From Caryophanales bacterium (GTDB taxonomy: Bacteria; Bacillota_I; Bacilli_A; RF39; UBA660): a DNA stretch of 45,078 nucleotides. The DNA lies in NCBI GenBank assembly GCA_016282155.1, contig JAEEJY010000014.1, forward strand, positions 1-45,078, in the 5' to 3' direction. A model generated the notes under the pieces. That model was not told where the DNA came from and ran no database searches. It saw nothing but the letters and a program-made list of their open reading frames with translations. The position numbers and the translations under genes were made by a program. Positions 33,101 to 39,975 of this stretch are shown one piece after another (position 1 is the first letter of the stretch; each line of letters begins with the position of its first letter).

Positions 33101-34765
33101 GTAGATTTAGGAGATCAATTAACTAATATAGTTAAATATATTTATAATCTAGGTGTTAAAAATAATTTAAAAACAAATAATTTATGGTTAGATAAAATCC
33201 CTGAATATATTTTTGTAGAACAATTAAAACAAAAATATGGATATAAAGCAATGCCATACGTTATTAATCCAATTATTGGTGAATATGATAGCCCAGCTTC
33301 CCAATATCAAGGTTTATTAACTTTAGATTTAACAAATAAAGGTAATACCCTTATTTATGGACAAAGTGGTTCGGGTAAAGAAAATTTATTATGTACTTTA
33401 ATTTGGAGTATCATTACAACTCATACTCCAGAAGAAGTAAATATCTATGTTATTGACTGCGGAGCTGAGATGCTTAAGATGTTCTACCGTATTCCACATG
33501 TAGGAGATGTCGTAACAAGAGAAGAAACTGAAAAAGTAACTGGTATATTTGAAAAAGTATATGAAGAAATTGAAAGAAGAAAAGATTTATTTGCTGACTA
33601 TGCTGGTAGTTATGTTAATTACTGCGCTAATAGTGGTAAGAAACTTCCTTTAATTACAGTTATTATTAATAATTATGATAATTTTATTGAAAACTTTGCT
33701 AAACTCGGTGAAGATGTTATGTCTTTATATCGTGAGTGTAGTAAATATGGAATTGTATTTGTTGTTACAGCGGTAAGTACGCAAGCAGTTCGTATGCGTA
33801 TGAGTCAATATTTTGATAACTTTATAACTCTTCAACTTCCTAAAGATGAAGATTATCGTAATAACTTTGATGTAAAGAGGGGATTAATCCCAGCAAGAAT
33901 ATTTGGTCGTGGACTTGTTAAGTTAGATAATGAATTCTTTGAATTCCAAACTGCTTACTTCTGTAATCCAAACCAAATGAGTCAAGTTATTAAGATGGCT
34001 GCTGATAAATTAGCACCAGCTTATAAAGTTAAAGCCGATAAGATTATGGTAATTCCTAACTCCGTAGGATTAAACAAAGTTATGCCATTCTTAGAAGGAT
34101 ATATGGCTATGCCAATAGGATATGATATTGATAAGAAAGAGATTGTTAAGTATAACTTTGTTAGTGATCGTATTAACATGATTTTATCTAATGAAATGTC
34201 AATTCATATGGAACTTGTATATGCGGTTATCCGTATGCTTACAACAATTCCAAATACAAATATTATGATTGTCGATTTTGTAAATGCTGTTGATCGTTCT
34301 TTTGATAAGGTAAAAGTATTTAAAGAATCATTTGATGAAGTATTAATTGCGATAGCTAAACAATTAAAAGTTGATAAAGAAGCTAAGACAAAGAATTTCT
34401 ATATCTTTGTAGCTCCGGGAGCAATGAAGTTTAAACTTCGTGATGAAACTAAGCAAATAGTTAATGAAATGTTTAGTAATGCTAATGCTCTTGAAAATAA
34501 TTTCTTCATCTTTGCGGATGATTACGATGATATTAAGAACCTTAAAGTCGAAGAATGGTACCGTACAAATGTAAATACAAGCAATGGTATTTGGATGGGT
34601 GATGGTGTTGGTTCTCAAATGGCTATTAACATAACTAATTTAACATTAGAGGATCGTAAATTAAATTATCCATGTATGGCGTTTATGGTTAATAATGGTC
34701 GTAAAAAGAATATTAAATATATCATAGATGAAGATCTAGTAGTAGGTGATACTAATGAAAAATAA
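30146..34765 (+). CDS. essC: Type VII secretion ATPase EssC (FtsK/SpoIIIE family)
   Basis: 1539 residues, the motor of type VIIb secretion in the membrane. The N-terminus has a beta-rich first FHA-like region and a second FHA domain (about 110-185; ITIGSNSDANIYFNHP, HAVI). Two membrane helices lie at about 265-320. The first FtsK-type ATPase has canonical Walker A GSTGSGKS at 723-730 and the LIDYKGGG Walker B. In the second, Walker A reads GQSGSGKE (1072-1079), with Glu instead of Ser/Thr. The third has no Walker A, as is usual for EssC. Start is GTG 30146, since the GTG at 30137 lies inside the ribosome binding site AAAGGGTGG. Overlaps esaB by 11 bases. Confidence 0.95.
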   Translation: MKLYVASSKRITKYTLPIKLEEFFSVEYQPDNTREKYPITIISNETGKWYLKSNGSVDIVSKDSVIDEAELIEYRCYFAKLIGIDGYTIIYAMPDYEAELYSLDYKPLNKITIGSNSDANIYFNHPLIEKEHAVITKEDDGYSIKASDNARIMMFVNDKQAKYKKLKYGDIIFINGLRIIWLPNSFKINNPGKQILVKGIDPYLVKGETNNAGTTPVSDEEASKELYREDDYFYHIPKIEEVIEEKTIVIDQPPSGEKGGELPAIFSIGASLTMLASSFVMGYSLYNNLRSGKTIMDCLGQIVMLVAMLISSLILPRLLSLYTKRLKKKREKYRQHKYKKYLADKTKEIEDEIALEEKILNENNDDTAKCIEVVSKVIKSNIWNREIVDDDFLNISLGVGDIPIKFNIQSPEEHFTLDEDNLFTDVLKVVEDHKYLHNVPIMFDFRTNNISSMIFNCSYRNDYVNEVMLKFATFHSGSDLKIIILTDKANESYWSYAKILPHCWSEDKSLRFFASSLEEANEISSYLDTEFKNRKEEAANNKDENADKKDIYKNYSPYYLIITDNYLNYKNLQIILDILKEKNNLGFSILTMADSMKYLPNRCANFIEISDTNSCILTKKVDSKSQIKFRNSDFQNIDMEGLCTKLANIPLMPKDGLKELPTSLSFLEMFKVSKIEQLNILNRWQTNNPVTSLSTVIGVHSDLEPFKLDLHEKFHGPHGLIAGSTGSGKSEFIITYILSLAINYHPYEVQFVLIDYKGGGLAGAFLNKETGVKLPHLVGTITNLDTSEMNRTLVSINSELKRRQRVFNATKDALGESTIDIYKYQRLYREGKVKEPMAHLFIISDEFAELKAQQPDFMDELISTARIGRSLGVHLILATQKPSGVVNDQIWSNSKFKVCLKVQDRSDSMEMLKKPDAASIKNAGRFYLQIGYDDYFDIGQSGWGGAKYVPSNKIVKKLDESIGFVNNTGYVIKSIDEEEKEKETTVDLGDQLTNIVKYIYNLGVKNNLKTNNLWLDKIPEYIFVEQLKQKYGYKAMPYVINPIIGEYDSPASQYQGLLTLDLTNKGNTLIYGQSGSGKENLLCTLIWSIITTHTPEEVNIYVIDCGAEMLKMFYRIPHVGDVVTREETEKVTGIFEKVYEEIERRKDLFADYAGSYVNYCANSGKKLPLITVIINNYDNFIENFAKLGEDVMSLYRECSKYGIVFVVTAVSTQAVRMRMSQYFDNFITLQLPKDEDYRNNFDVKRGLIPARIFGRGLVKLDNEFFEFQTAYFCNPNQMSQVIKMAADKLAPAYKVKADKIMVIPNSVGLNKVMPFLEGYMAMPIGYDIDKKEIVKYNFVSDRINMILSNEMSIHMELVYAVIRMLTTIPNTNIMIVDFVNAVDRSFDKVKVFKESFDEVLIAIAKQLKVDKEAKTKNFYIFVAPGAMKFKLRDETKQIVNEMFSNANALENNFFIFADDYDDIKNLKVEEWYRTNVNTSNGIWMGDGVGSQMAINITNLTLEDRKLNYPCMAFMVNNGRKKNIKYIIDEDLVVGDTNEK

Positions 34766-35009
34766 AATCTTAGTAGAAATAATTATTCCTAAAATAGATG
34801 AAAGATATAATTTATTTATTCCTGTTAATAAAAGAGTTGGTAAAGTAGTATTACTTATCAATAAAGCCATATTTGAAATGTCTTCCGGACGTTATCAAAT
34901 AAGTGATACAGTATCTTTATATAATCGTGAAACAGGAGAAAAATATGATCCTAATAGTATGATATATGAAACTAATATTCGTAATGGCGCAATATTAGTA
35001 TTGGACTAG
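34755..35009 (+). CDS. esaB: EsaB/YukD ubiquitin-like type VII secretion protein
   Basis: 84 residues with ubiquitin-like fold expected (LVEIIIPKIDERYNLFIPVNKRVG, then DTVSLYNRETGEKYDPN and ending RNGAILVLD). Length and pattern match EsaB/YukD, a small cytosolic regulator/component of type VIIb machines. Start ATG 34755 has TAGGTGAT upstream; an in-frame GTG at 34746 lies within that site. Translation is coupled to essC by an 11-base overlap. A terminator encloses its stop, so essC-esaB is a two-gene transcript. Confidence 0.88.
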   Translation: MKNKILVEIIIPKIDERYNLFIPVNKRVGKVVLLINKAIFEMSSGRYQISDTVSLYNRETGEKYDPNSMIYETNIRNGAILVLD

Positions 35010-35034
35010 TTTACACTAGTCCTTTTATTTTTTT
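35003..35034 (+). terminator. Intrinsic terminator after esaB
   Basis: GGACTAGT (35003-35010) pairs with ACTAGTCC (35015-35022), loop TTAC, T-tract with one A. The esaB stop is in the left arm. Confidence 0.85.
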
Positions 35035-35045
35035 TCTAAATAAAG

Positions 35046-35057
35046 TATACTTATAAT
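35046..35057 (+). promoter_or_regulatory. Probable -10 region of 35071..36630
   Basis: TATACT (35046) and TATAAT (35052) lie close together before AGAGGGTGATAAG and the ATG. No clear -35 box. Confidence 0.4.
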
Positions 35058-35070
35058 AGAGGGTGATAAG

Positions 35071-36630
35071 ATGATAAGAAGAATTAAAATTTTTTCTATC
35101 GATAAATTTAAAACAAAACAAAAAATGTTTAAGGTAGCATTTGCTGGTACTATAGCGGCTGCTGTATTATCAGGATGTTCTTCTAGATTTGGTAGTTATG
35201 AAACACATATTGATACACCAGTTACATACGAAACTAATGTTGATGATTATGCTAATAACATGACTAATACTTATGAAGAAATAGATTTAGGTAAGTATAA
35301 TTCCTTAATAGGAACAGGAGCTTATCTAGATAGTGAAGATGTCGCTAGTGAAATAGCAAATATTGATAATATCAAGGTGACATATGCTGGTAGTGAAACA
35401 TTTGGTATTGATGAAGCTTTAGCTAATTATAGTAAAGTAGATCGTAGTGATAATAGTAGTAATTTTAGTATGACAACAGATGAGTTAGTTAAAATAGTTA
35501 AAGCTAATAATAGTAAATACTTACAAGAAACTGGTACTAAGTACTATGAAGAATTAAAAGATAAAGATTTAGAACAAATATGTACTTATATTATGAATAC
35601 TGTTAATTACCAAACAAGTAAAACAAATATATCTACCGGTAATTTACAGAATAAACTTAATAATTTAAAAGTACTTAGTTATTCTAGTTTTGGATATGCT
35701 TTTAATAATCCAGCTGAAGATATTATCGCAGTTAATATGAAAGGCATAGACTCAATAGATAAAGATAATGCTTTAGAAAGAATTATCTCCCATGAATCAA
35801 ACCATTTTCTTCAAGCAGATCAAAAAGGGGATAGCTATGAATATGGTTATGGTACAGGATATCGTTTTAATGACGGTAATACTGGTATGCAAAATGAATT
35901 CTTATATGAAGTAAGTGCGGAAAGTATGGCTATGGAACAATTAAATGATGATGGAATACTTTTATATGAAAATGCTTTAAGAGGATTAAATGCTATCAAA
36001 TCATCTTATATCTTAAGTGGTGATGCTTTAGAATTAGAACATTTATCATTCCAAAACGATATAAATAAAGTTTATGATTACTTTAATTGTGAAACAGAAG
36101 AAGATAAAATGGAAATTCTTAATATGTTAAATGCCTATAATTTAACTAAGGATTTTCCTAGTGCTAAAGAATATTTTGAAGCACAAAATATGAATACATC
36201 GGCTAAAGAAGAATATAAGAATAGTTTATCAAGTAGTATTGCTACTACTTTATCAAAGAATTTTTATAAAGATTTAGCACACAAATTAGAAAATAGAAAT
36301 GACTATTTACTTAAAGATGTATTCTCCGTAGTTAGAATGCAAGAAATGAGTGTTATATATGATAGATCGGGTAATTCCGAAGAGTTTGTAGCTAATTATA
36401 ATGTTATGCAAGATGAACTATTTAATGATATAGCGGAAAATATGGGTGTTGATTATCAAGATATTAAATCTGCTTATATGGAATACGTAAATAGTATGAC
36501 TTCATATCAACCATCTAGTTTATTAAGTGAAGAAGAAAATAATTATATGAATAAGCTATATAACTCAATAGGTGGATATGTTAATACTAATACATTTAGT
36601 GTTCAAAGCGAATACACCCATAAAATGTAA
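35071..36630 (+). CDS. Lipoprotein with HExxH motif, putative extracellular zinc peptidase in the type VII locus
   Basis: 519 residues. An unusually long basic N-region is followed by a hydrophobic stretch and lipobox LSGC (Cys36), so the protein should be a lipid-anchored outer-surface lipoprotein. HESNH at 241-245 gives an HExxH zinc site; Glu280 or Glu284 in EVSAES lies about 40 residues on and could be the third ligand. I do not recognise the family. Most of the rest is helical. It lies between esaB and the WXG100 genes, in the same direction, so it may process secreted substrates or open the wall for the machine; this is inference. Signal and motif are seen directly; activity is not shown. 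Confidence 0.7.
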   Translation: MIRRIKIFSIDKFKTKQKMFKVAFAGTIAAAVLSGCSSRFGSYETHIDTPVTYETNVDDYANNMTNTYEEIDLGKYNSLIGTGAYLDSEDVASEIANIDNIKVTYAGSETFGIDEALANYSKVDRSDNSSNFSMTTDELVKIVKANNSKYLQETGTKYYEELKDKDLEQICTYIMNTVNYQTSKTNISTGNLQNKLNNLKVLSYSSFGYAFNNPAEDIIAVNMKGIDSIDKDNALERIISHESNHFLQADQKGDSYEYGYGTGYRFNDGNTGMQNEFLYEVSAESMAMEQLNDDGILLYENALRGLNAIKSSYILSGDALELEHLSFQNDINKVYDYFNCETEEDKMEILNMLNAYNLTKDFPSAKEYFEAQNMNTSAKEEYKNSLSSSIATTLSKNFYKDLAHKLENRNDYLLKDVFSVVRMQEMSVIYDRSGNSEEFVANYNVMQDELFNDIAENMGVDYQDIKSAYMEYVNSMTSYQPSSLLSEEENNYMNKLYNSIGGYVNTNTFSVQSEYTHKM

Positions 36631-36648
36631 AACGCTTGACAGAATATA

Positions 36649-36677
36649 TTGCGATATAAATAAATATATGTTATATT
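36649..36677 (+). promoter_or_regulatory. Promoter of the WXG100 gene cluster
   Basis: TTGCGA, 17-base spacer, TATATT with extended TG-T. A consensus TTGACA at 36636 has no -10 at the right distance. A 36-base leader leads to GAGGTGAT and the TTG start codon. Confidence 0.6.
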
Positions 36678-36713
36678 TTGGATAAGATAGATTGCTAGTA
36701 TAGAGGTGATATA

Positions 36714-37031
36714 TTGGAAAACATAAGTGGAGTTAATGATCAAAAAGTTGATCTACTTATTAAGGATATTTATTCTTATTATGATCGTATAAGAGAAATA
36801 TTTAATGAAGTTGAAAACATTATGGATAGTACAAGTACTTTCTATAAGTCAGATACTGCTAATTTAATAAGACATGAATTCCAACAATATAAAGATAAGT
36901 TCTATATTGCAGGCAAAAATATCCTAAGTTATGCCGATGACATGGAAAAAGTTAAGAAAAACTACGCTAATAGAGTAGTAGAAGCAACAACTTATTTAAA
37001 AGTCAAAGGTGAAGAAAGGTACGGGAAATAG
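36714..37031 (+). CDS. WXG100-like small helical protein (no WxG motif)
   Basis: 105 residues, two helices joined by a short turn, which is the WXG100 layout. The turn region reads STFYKSDTANLIRHEF, so the Trp-x-Gly of the family is missing. The size, position as first gene after the cluster promoter, and helical pattern suggest a partner of one of the other Esx-like proteins or an Lap-type adaptor. Start codon is TTG with GAGGTGAT seven bases upstream, which is rare here. Low-confidence family assignment. Confidence 0.6.
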   Translation: MENISGVNDQKVDLLIKDIYSYYDRIREIFNEVENIMDSTSTFYKSDTANLIRHEFQQYKDKFYIAGKNILSYADDMEKVKKNYANRVVEATTYLKVKGEERYGK

Positions 37032-37040
37032 GAGGTATTT

Positions 37041-37358
37041 ATGAGTACAGGTTCAAGTGAATTAGGAATTTCAAGTTTAACAACTGGTATATCAAGATCA
37101 GGTATGGCTCAATATGAAGAAGATTTAAAAACTAATGTTTTAACAAATGTTAAGACAAAAATTGAAGATGTTGAGGCAGTCATCACAGCTATTAATGGCG
37201 GATGGCAAGGTGAATCTCGTGATAAATTCTTAAAAGATTTTGAAAAAGTAAGAAAAACTCTTGTTGAAGATTTAGAAAAAGAATACAAAGATGTTCAAAA
37301 TCGTTTAGATGAATTACAAGATAATTACTTTAGACAAGATAAAGATTTATATAACTAA
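37041..37358 (+). CDS. WXG100 family secreted protein (EsxA-like)
   Basis: 105 residues. The WxG motif is in GGWQGESRD, between two long helices. The C-terminus has YFRQD, fitting the YxxxD/E signal used for type VII export. These are the classic marks of EsxA-type substrates that leave the cell as helical dimers. The N-terminal 20 residues are Ser/Gly-rich. AGGAGG lies well placed for its ATG, and the first gene of the cluster is ten bases upstream. It is the best candidate for the core Esx substrate of this locus. Confidence 0.88.
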   Translation: MSTGSSELGISSLTTGISRSGMAQYEEDLKTNVLTNVKTKIEDVEAVITAINGGWQGESRDKFLKDFEKVRKTLVEDLEKEYKDVQNRLDELQDNYFRQDKDLYN

Positions 37359-37373
37359 AATAGGAGGAATAAT

Positions 37374-37859
37374 ATGGGAAGTTTTTCAACAGAAGCAACT
37401 CGTGCTTCACAAATAGAAACAAGCGCTGCAGTTAGTAATTTTACTGGTGAAAGAGAAGGAACAAGATCTGGATATGCTGGTGGTGGATTATTTGGAAACA
37501 GTAATGTATCTAGTGATTATGACGTAGTTGGTATTAATGCAACTAAAGTACCAGGAATGCGTGATGCTATTAGAACATATGTTAAAAATATCCAAGATTA
37601 TTTAGATCAAATTGGTGCTAATACTTCATCTTCACAAGCTGGAGCCATCCAAAATGAAGATGTAAAAGCTGCTGTAGATAAATATATTGCTGCAGTTAAA
37701 GAATATGCTCAAAATTTAGTATCATATATTTTGACATTCAGCGATAAATTAAAAGACGTTCAAGACGCTTGGGAAAAACAAGCCAAATCTATGGCTGGAA
37801 ATATCGATTCAGCTGCTGGTGGATTTGGTACTTCAGGCGGATATACAGAAAAATTATAA
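37374..37859 (+). CDS. Small helical type VII-associated protein with Gly-rich ends, 161 aa
   Basis: 161 residues. A disordered Ser/Thr/Gly-rich N-terminus (with RSGYAGGGLFGNSN) leads to two helices (about 60-85 and 105-145) and a Gly-rich C-terminus. DAWEKQAKSMAG near the end has a Trp but not the WxG turn. I cannot name its family. Ribosome binding site TAGGAGGAAT is among the strongest here, so high expression is expected. It may be a secreted substrate or structural partner of the EsxA-like protein 15 bases upstream. Confidence 0.6.
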   Translation: MGSFSTEATRASQIETSAAVSNFTGEREGTRSGYAGGGLFGNSNVSSDYDVVGINATKVPGMRDAIRTYVKNIQDYLDQIGANTSSSQAGAIQNEDVKAAVDKYIAAVKEYAQNLVSYILTFSDKLKDVQDAWEKQAKSMAGNIDSAAGGFGTSGGYTEKL

Positions 37860-37862
37860 TAA

Positions 37863-38183
37863 ATGATTGATGCATTAAGACACGAAAAAGCAAGATATCA
37901 AGTTTTATATGATGCTGTAAAAAATGTCGCAGGAAAAATTAGACAAAGTAGTTCTAATCTAGATGGGGCAGTTAACGGAATAAGGGATGCTTATAATGTT
38001 AATGATGAGGCTTACGATAAGGGCAAAATAAGAATTACTAAAGAAAGATTAAATAGTAAGGCAAGTGAACTTACAGGTTCTATTATGCCAATGATAAGTA
38101 ATAAGATTAGTTCAATCGAGGCAGAAATCTCACGTCTAGAGGAAGAAGAAAGAAGAGCTTTAGAAGAAATGATGAAAAACTAG
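37863..38183 (+). CDS. Coiled-coil type VII-associated protein (DUF5082-like)
   Basis: 106 residues, almost entirely helical with two long coiled segments and a Glu-rich end (SRLEEEERRALEEMMKN). The pattern resembles the DUF5082/YwqI-type small proteins that accompany LXG toxins in type VIIb loci. No LXG toxin is found in the window. The ATG follows the preceding stop by three bases and has no ribosome binding site, so translation should depend on coupling. The stop is inside a terminator hairpin. Confidence 0.55.
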   Translation: MIDALRHEKARYQVLYDAVKNVAGKIRQSSSNLDGAVNGIRDAYNVNDEAYDKGKIRITKERLNSKASELTGSIMPMISNKISSIEAEISRLEEEERRALEEMMKN

Positions 38184-38201
38184 ACTTGTCTAGTTTTTTA
38201 A
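38175..38201 (+). terminator. Terminator inside the type VII gene cluster
   Basis: A 10-bp stem (38175-38184 with 38189-38198, loop CTTG) and T-tract of six. The next ATG is at 38214 and no promoter fits in between, so this should act as a partial terminator that lowers expression of the downstream genes. Confidence 0.7.
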
Positions 38202-38213
38202 TTAGGAGGATGT

Positions 38214-38504
38214 ATGGAAGTATATATTGATACAGATAAAGTTAATAATGCTGGTAAAGATATTATGATGTTATCGAATGATCTAAACTCAGCTATTGAT
38301 GAAATGTTTAATCGTTTAACTTTAATGTCATCAAAAACTCATGAATGGGTTGGCGATAGTACTTTAAAGTATGAGAAGGCTTGCAAAGTAGATAAAGAAG
38401 AATATGTTGAACTTAAAAATGAAGTATATAATTTAGGTAAATTTTTAACTGATATCGCAAATAGTTATGATGTTACTGTTAAGAAAGATGAGTACAGAGG
38501 ATAA
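38214..38504 (+). CDS. WXG100-like protein
   Basis: 96 residues with two helices. The turn has HEWVGDSTLKYEKA, containing Trp-Val-Gly, the WxG motif. The C-terminal helix ends DVTVKKDEYRG; YVELKNE gives a YxxxxxE rather than the exact export signal. TTAGGAGGATGT is a strong ribosome binding site. It overlaps the next gene by one base. Probably a second Esx-type protein or a partner for the cluster. Confidence 0.75.
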   Translation: MEVYIDTDKVNNAGKDIMMLSNDLNSAIDEMFNRLTLMSSKTHEWVGDSTLKYEKACKVDKEEYVELKNEVYNLGKFLTDIANSYDVTVKKDEYRG

Positions 38505-38812
38505 TGCGTTTAAGTTTTAATAGTGATAGAGTTAATAATCCTGTAATTAATAGTTTAACAAATACAATAGATACTTTAAGTGATGCGATTAGACAAGCTA
38601 GTAGTTTAGATATACCGGGAGGCTTTTCTGGAGCTTCTACTTTAGCTAATTTAGATAATTTTTTAGAAGCAGAAAAAGATAAACTTGTTTATGCTAAAGA
38701 ATGGGCAGAAACTAGTATTAGAGACTATACTAATCTGGAAGATGAAATATTAAGGAATACTAAAACAGTTACTCCTAGTCCAGCTAAAATAAGAGAAAGC
38801 AATATTAAGTAA
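38504..38812 (+). CDS. Hypothetical type VII-associated small helical protein
   Basis: 102 residues, no recognised family. A first helix (about 10-35), a Gly/Ser turn (PGGFSGAST) and a second helix (about 48-88) give a WXG100-like hairpin without the Trp. It ends with a Pro-rich tail. The ATG overlaps the upstream stop (TAATG), which implies that the two proteins are made in equal amounts and may pair. The end lies in a terminator stem. Confidence 0.6.
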   Translation: MRLSFNSDRVNNPVINSLTNTIDTLSDAIRQASSLDIPGGFSGASTLANLDNFLEAEKDKLVYAKEWAETSIRDYTNLEDEILRNTKTVTPSPAKIRESNIK

Positions 38813-38826
38813 ATATTGCTTTTTTT
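38796..38826 (+). terminator. Intrinsic terminator ending the WXG cluster
   Basis: AAAGCAATATT (38796-38806) pairs with AATATTGCTTT (38812-38822), T-tract to 38826. The stop codon falls in the loop region. Confidence 0.85.
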
Positions 38827-38833
38827 AATATCT

Positions 38834-38839
38834 TATAAT
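38834..38839 (+). promoter_or_regulatory. Probable -10 of 38875..39942
   Basis: TATAAT after the terminator T-tract, with AAGGGAG before the ATG. No clear -35 box. Confidence 0.4.
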
Positions 38840-38874
38840 ATAATATTTTTATAAGAGTAAAAGGGAGTATATAT

Positions 38875-39942
38875 ATGAATAAAACAGGAATATTACCTAT
38901 AGGTACAGTAGTAAATGCAAGAAAAAAATTATATATGATAACAGGATATTTTACATATGCTTATGATAATGGTATTAAGAAATATGATTATTCAGCATGT
39001 TTATATCCATCAGGATTTGAAACAACAGGTTTAAATAGTAATGAAATCCTTGATGTAGTATTTGAAGGGTATAAGGATAATATATTTAATACTTTTAAAG
39101 ATGAACTTGAAAGTAATGTCTTAACTTCACCAGTTCCAAGTGAGCCTACAAAAGTAGATATTTATTTTGATGAAAACGGTGTTGTTGTAAGTGATGGTAC
39201 TACAAAGAAAATAGAAGATGAAAAATATCGTAAATTAGTAGAGAATCCTTTTGTCACAAGTTTTAAAGAAACTAAGAAAGAAGAAGTAGATAAAAATTCT
39301 TCTAACTGGCCTATATTTAAAGATATACAATTTGATAGTGAAGGTAATGTAATTGTTGCTGAAGAATATGGTAAAATTGATATTCCTTCCGATTTAGGAG
39401 TTTCATTTGAAGAAGATAGTGTTGTTTTAAGTGGAAGTAGTGAAAAGAAAACTGAAACAACAATTAGATTTGATGAAAATGGTACAGTAATATCTGATAC
39501 TGTAAGTTCTAAAAATACTAATAGTAATGGAACAACTAACCGTACACAAAATATAAATATTAAATTTGATAGTGAAGGTAATGTAATTAGTGATAATACT
39601 CCAGTTGTTAGATCTTTAGAAACTAAACTTGATAAAGATGGTAATGTTCTTGAAAATAAAGAAATTAAAAAAGATACTTTAAAAGGTTTGACTTTTGATG
39701 AAAATGGTTTCGTTATTGAAGCCCAAAAAGAAACTAAACCTAAAGAAGAATATATGTTTGATGAAAATGGTTTTGTAATTTCTCCAGCTAAGGAAGAAAA
39801 ACCAAAAGAAGAAGTTAAAGATGAAATCATGTTTGATGAAAACGGATTTGTAATATCTACAAAAAAGGCTGAGAGTAAAGCGGAAGCTAAAAATGAAACT
39901 CCAAGCTGGTATGATGAATTTGATGGTGAATTATTTGGGTAG
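38875..39942 (+). CDS. DUF4176-like protein with C-terminal FDENGxVIS repeats
   Basis: 355 residues. The first 75 (ILPIGTVVNARKKLYMITGY, KYDYSACLYPSG, VVFEGYKD) match DUF4176, a domain found next to type VII genes and LXG toxins. The rest is a tail of eight clear copies and one degenerate copy of a short unit: FDENGVVVS, FDSEGNVIV, FDENGTVIS, FDSEGNVIS, LDKDGNVLE and three FDENGFVI. Spacers are Lys/Glu-rich. No signal peptide or membrane helix. The Asp/Asn/Gly turns could bind Ca2+ or a partner; that is speculation. It closes the type VII locus, with its own terminator. Confidence 0.75.
   Translation: MNKTGILPIGTVVNARKKLYMITGYFTYAYDNGIKKYDYSACLYPSGFETTGLNSNEILDVVFEGYKDNIFNTFKDELESNVLTSPVPSEPTKVDIYFDENGVVVSDGTTKKIEDEKYRKLVENPFVTSFKETKKEEVDKNSSNWPIFKDIQFDSEGNVIVAEEYGKIDIPSDLGVSFEEDSVVLSGSSEKKTETTIRFDENGTVISDTVSSKNTNSNGTTNRTQNINIKFDSEGNVISDNTPVVRSLETKLDKDGNVLENKEIKKDTLKGLTFDENGFVIEAQKETKPKEEYMFDENGFVISPAKEEKPKEEVKDEIMFDENGFVISTKKAESKAEAKNETPSWYDEFDGELFG
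39154..39870 (+). repeat. Coding repeat: eight or nine FDENGxVIS-type units
   Basis: Units of the form [FL]D[ESK][NDE]G[NTVF]V[IVL] occur about every 20-60 residues. The last three copies are nearly identical and closest together, so the array probably grew at its 3' end. Confidence 0.75.
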
Positions 39943-39959
39943 TAAAACTACCCTTTTTA
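39937..39959 (+). terminator. Intrinsic terminator at the end of the type VII locus
   Basis: GGGTAGT (39937-39943) pairs with ACTACCC (39947-39953), then five T. nadK starts 18 bases later with no clear promoter, so some read-through may supply nadK. Confidence 0.75.
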
Positions 39960-39975
39960 TGTAAGAGGTGATATA

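Noticed and set aside
36636-36641. Consensus TTGACA upstream of the WXG cluster
   Set aside because: The only -10-like sequences lie 13 bases (TATAAA) or 30 bases away; TTGCGA with the 17-base spacing to TATATT fits better.
36714-38812. LXG toxin with its adaptors
   Set aside because: Adaptor-like small proteins are present, but no gene has an N-terminal LXG domain with a toxin end, and no immunity gene follows.
39162-39830. Open frame of 222 codons on the minus strand inside the DUF4176 repeat gene
   Set aside because: It mirrors the repeat gene, is low in complexity (Ser/Leu/Phe-rich), and has no promoter or ribosome binding site; the plus-strand protein has the recognisable domain.
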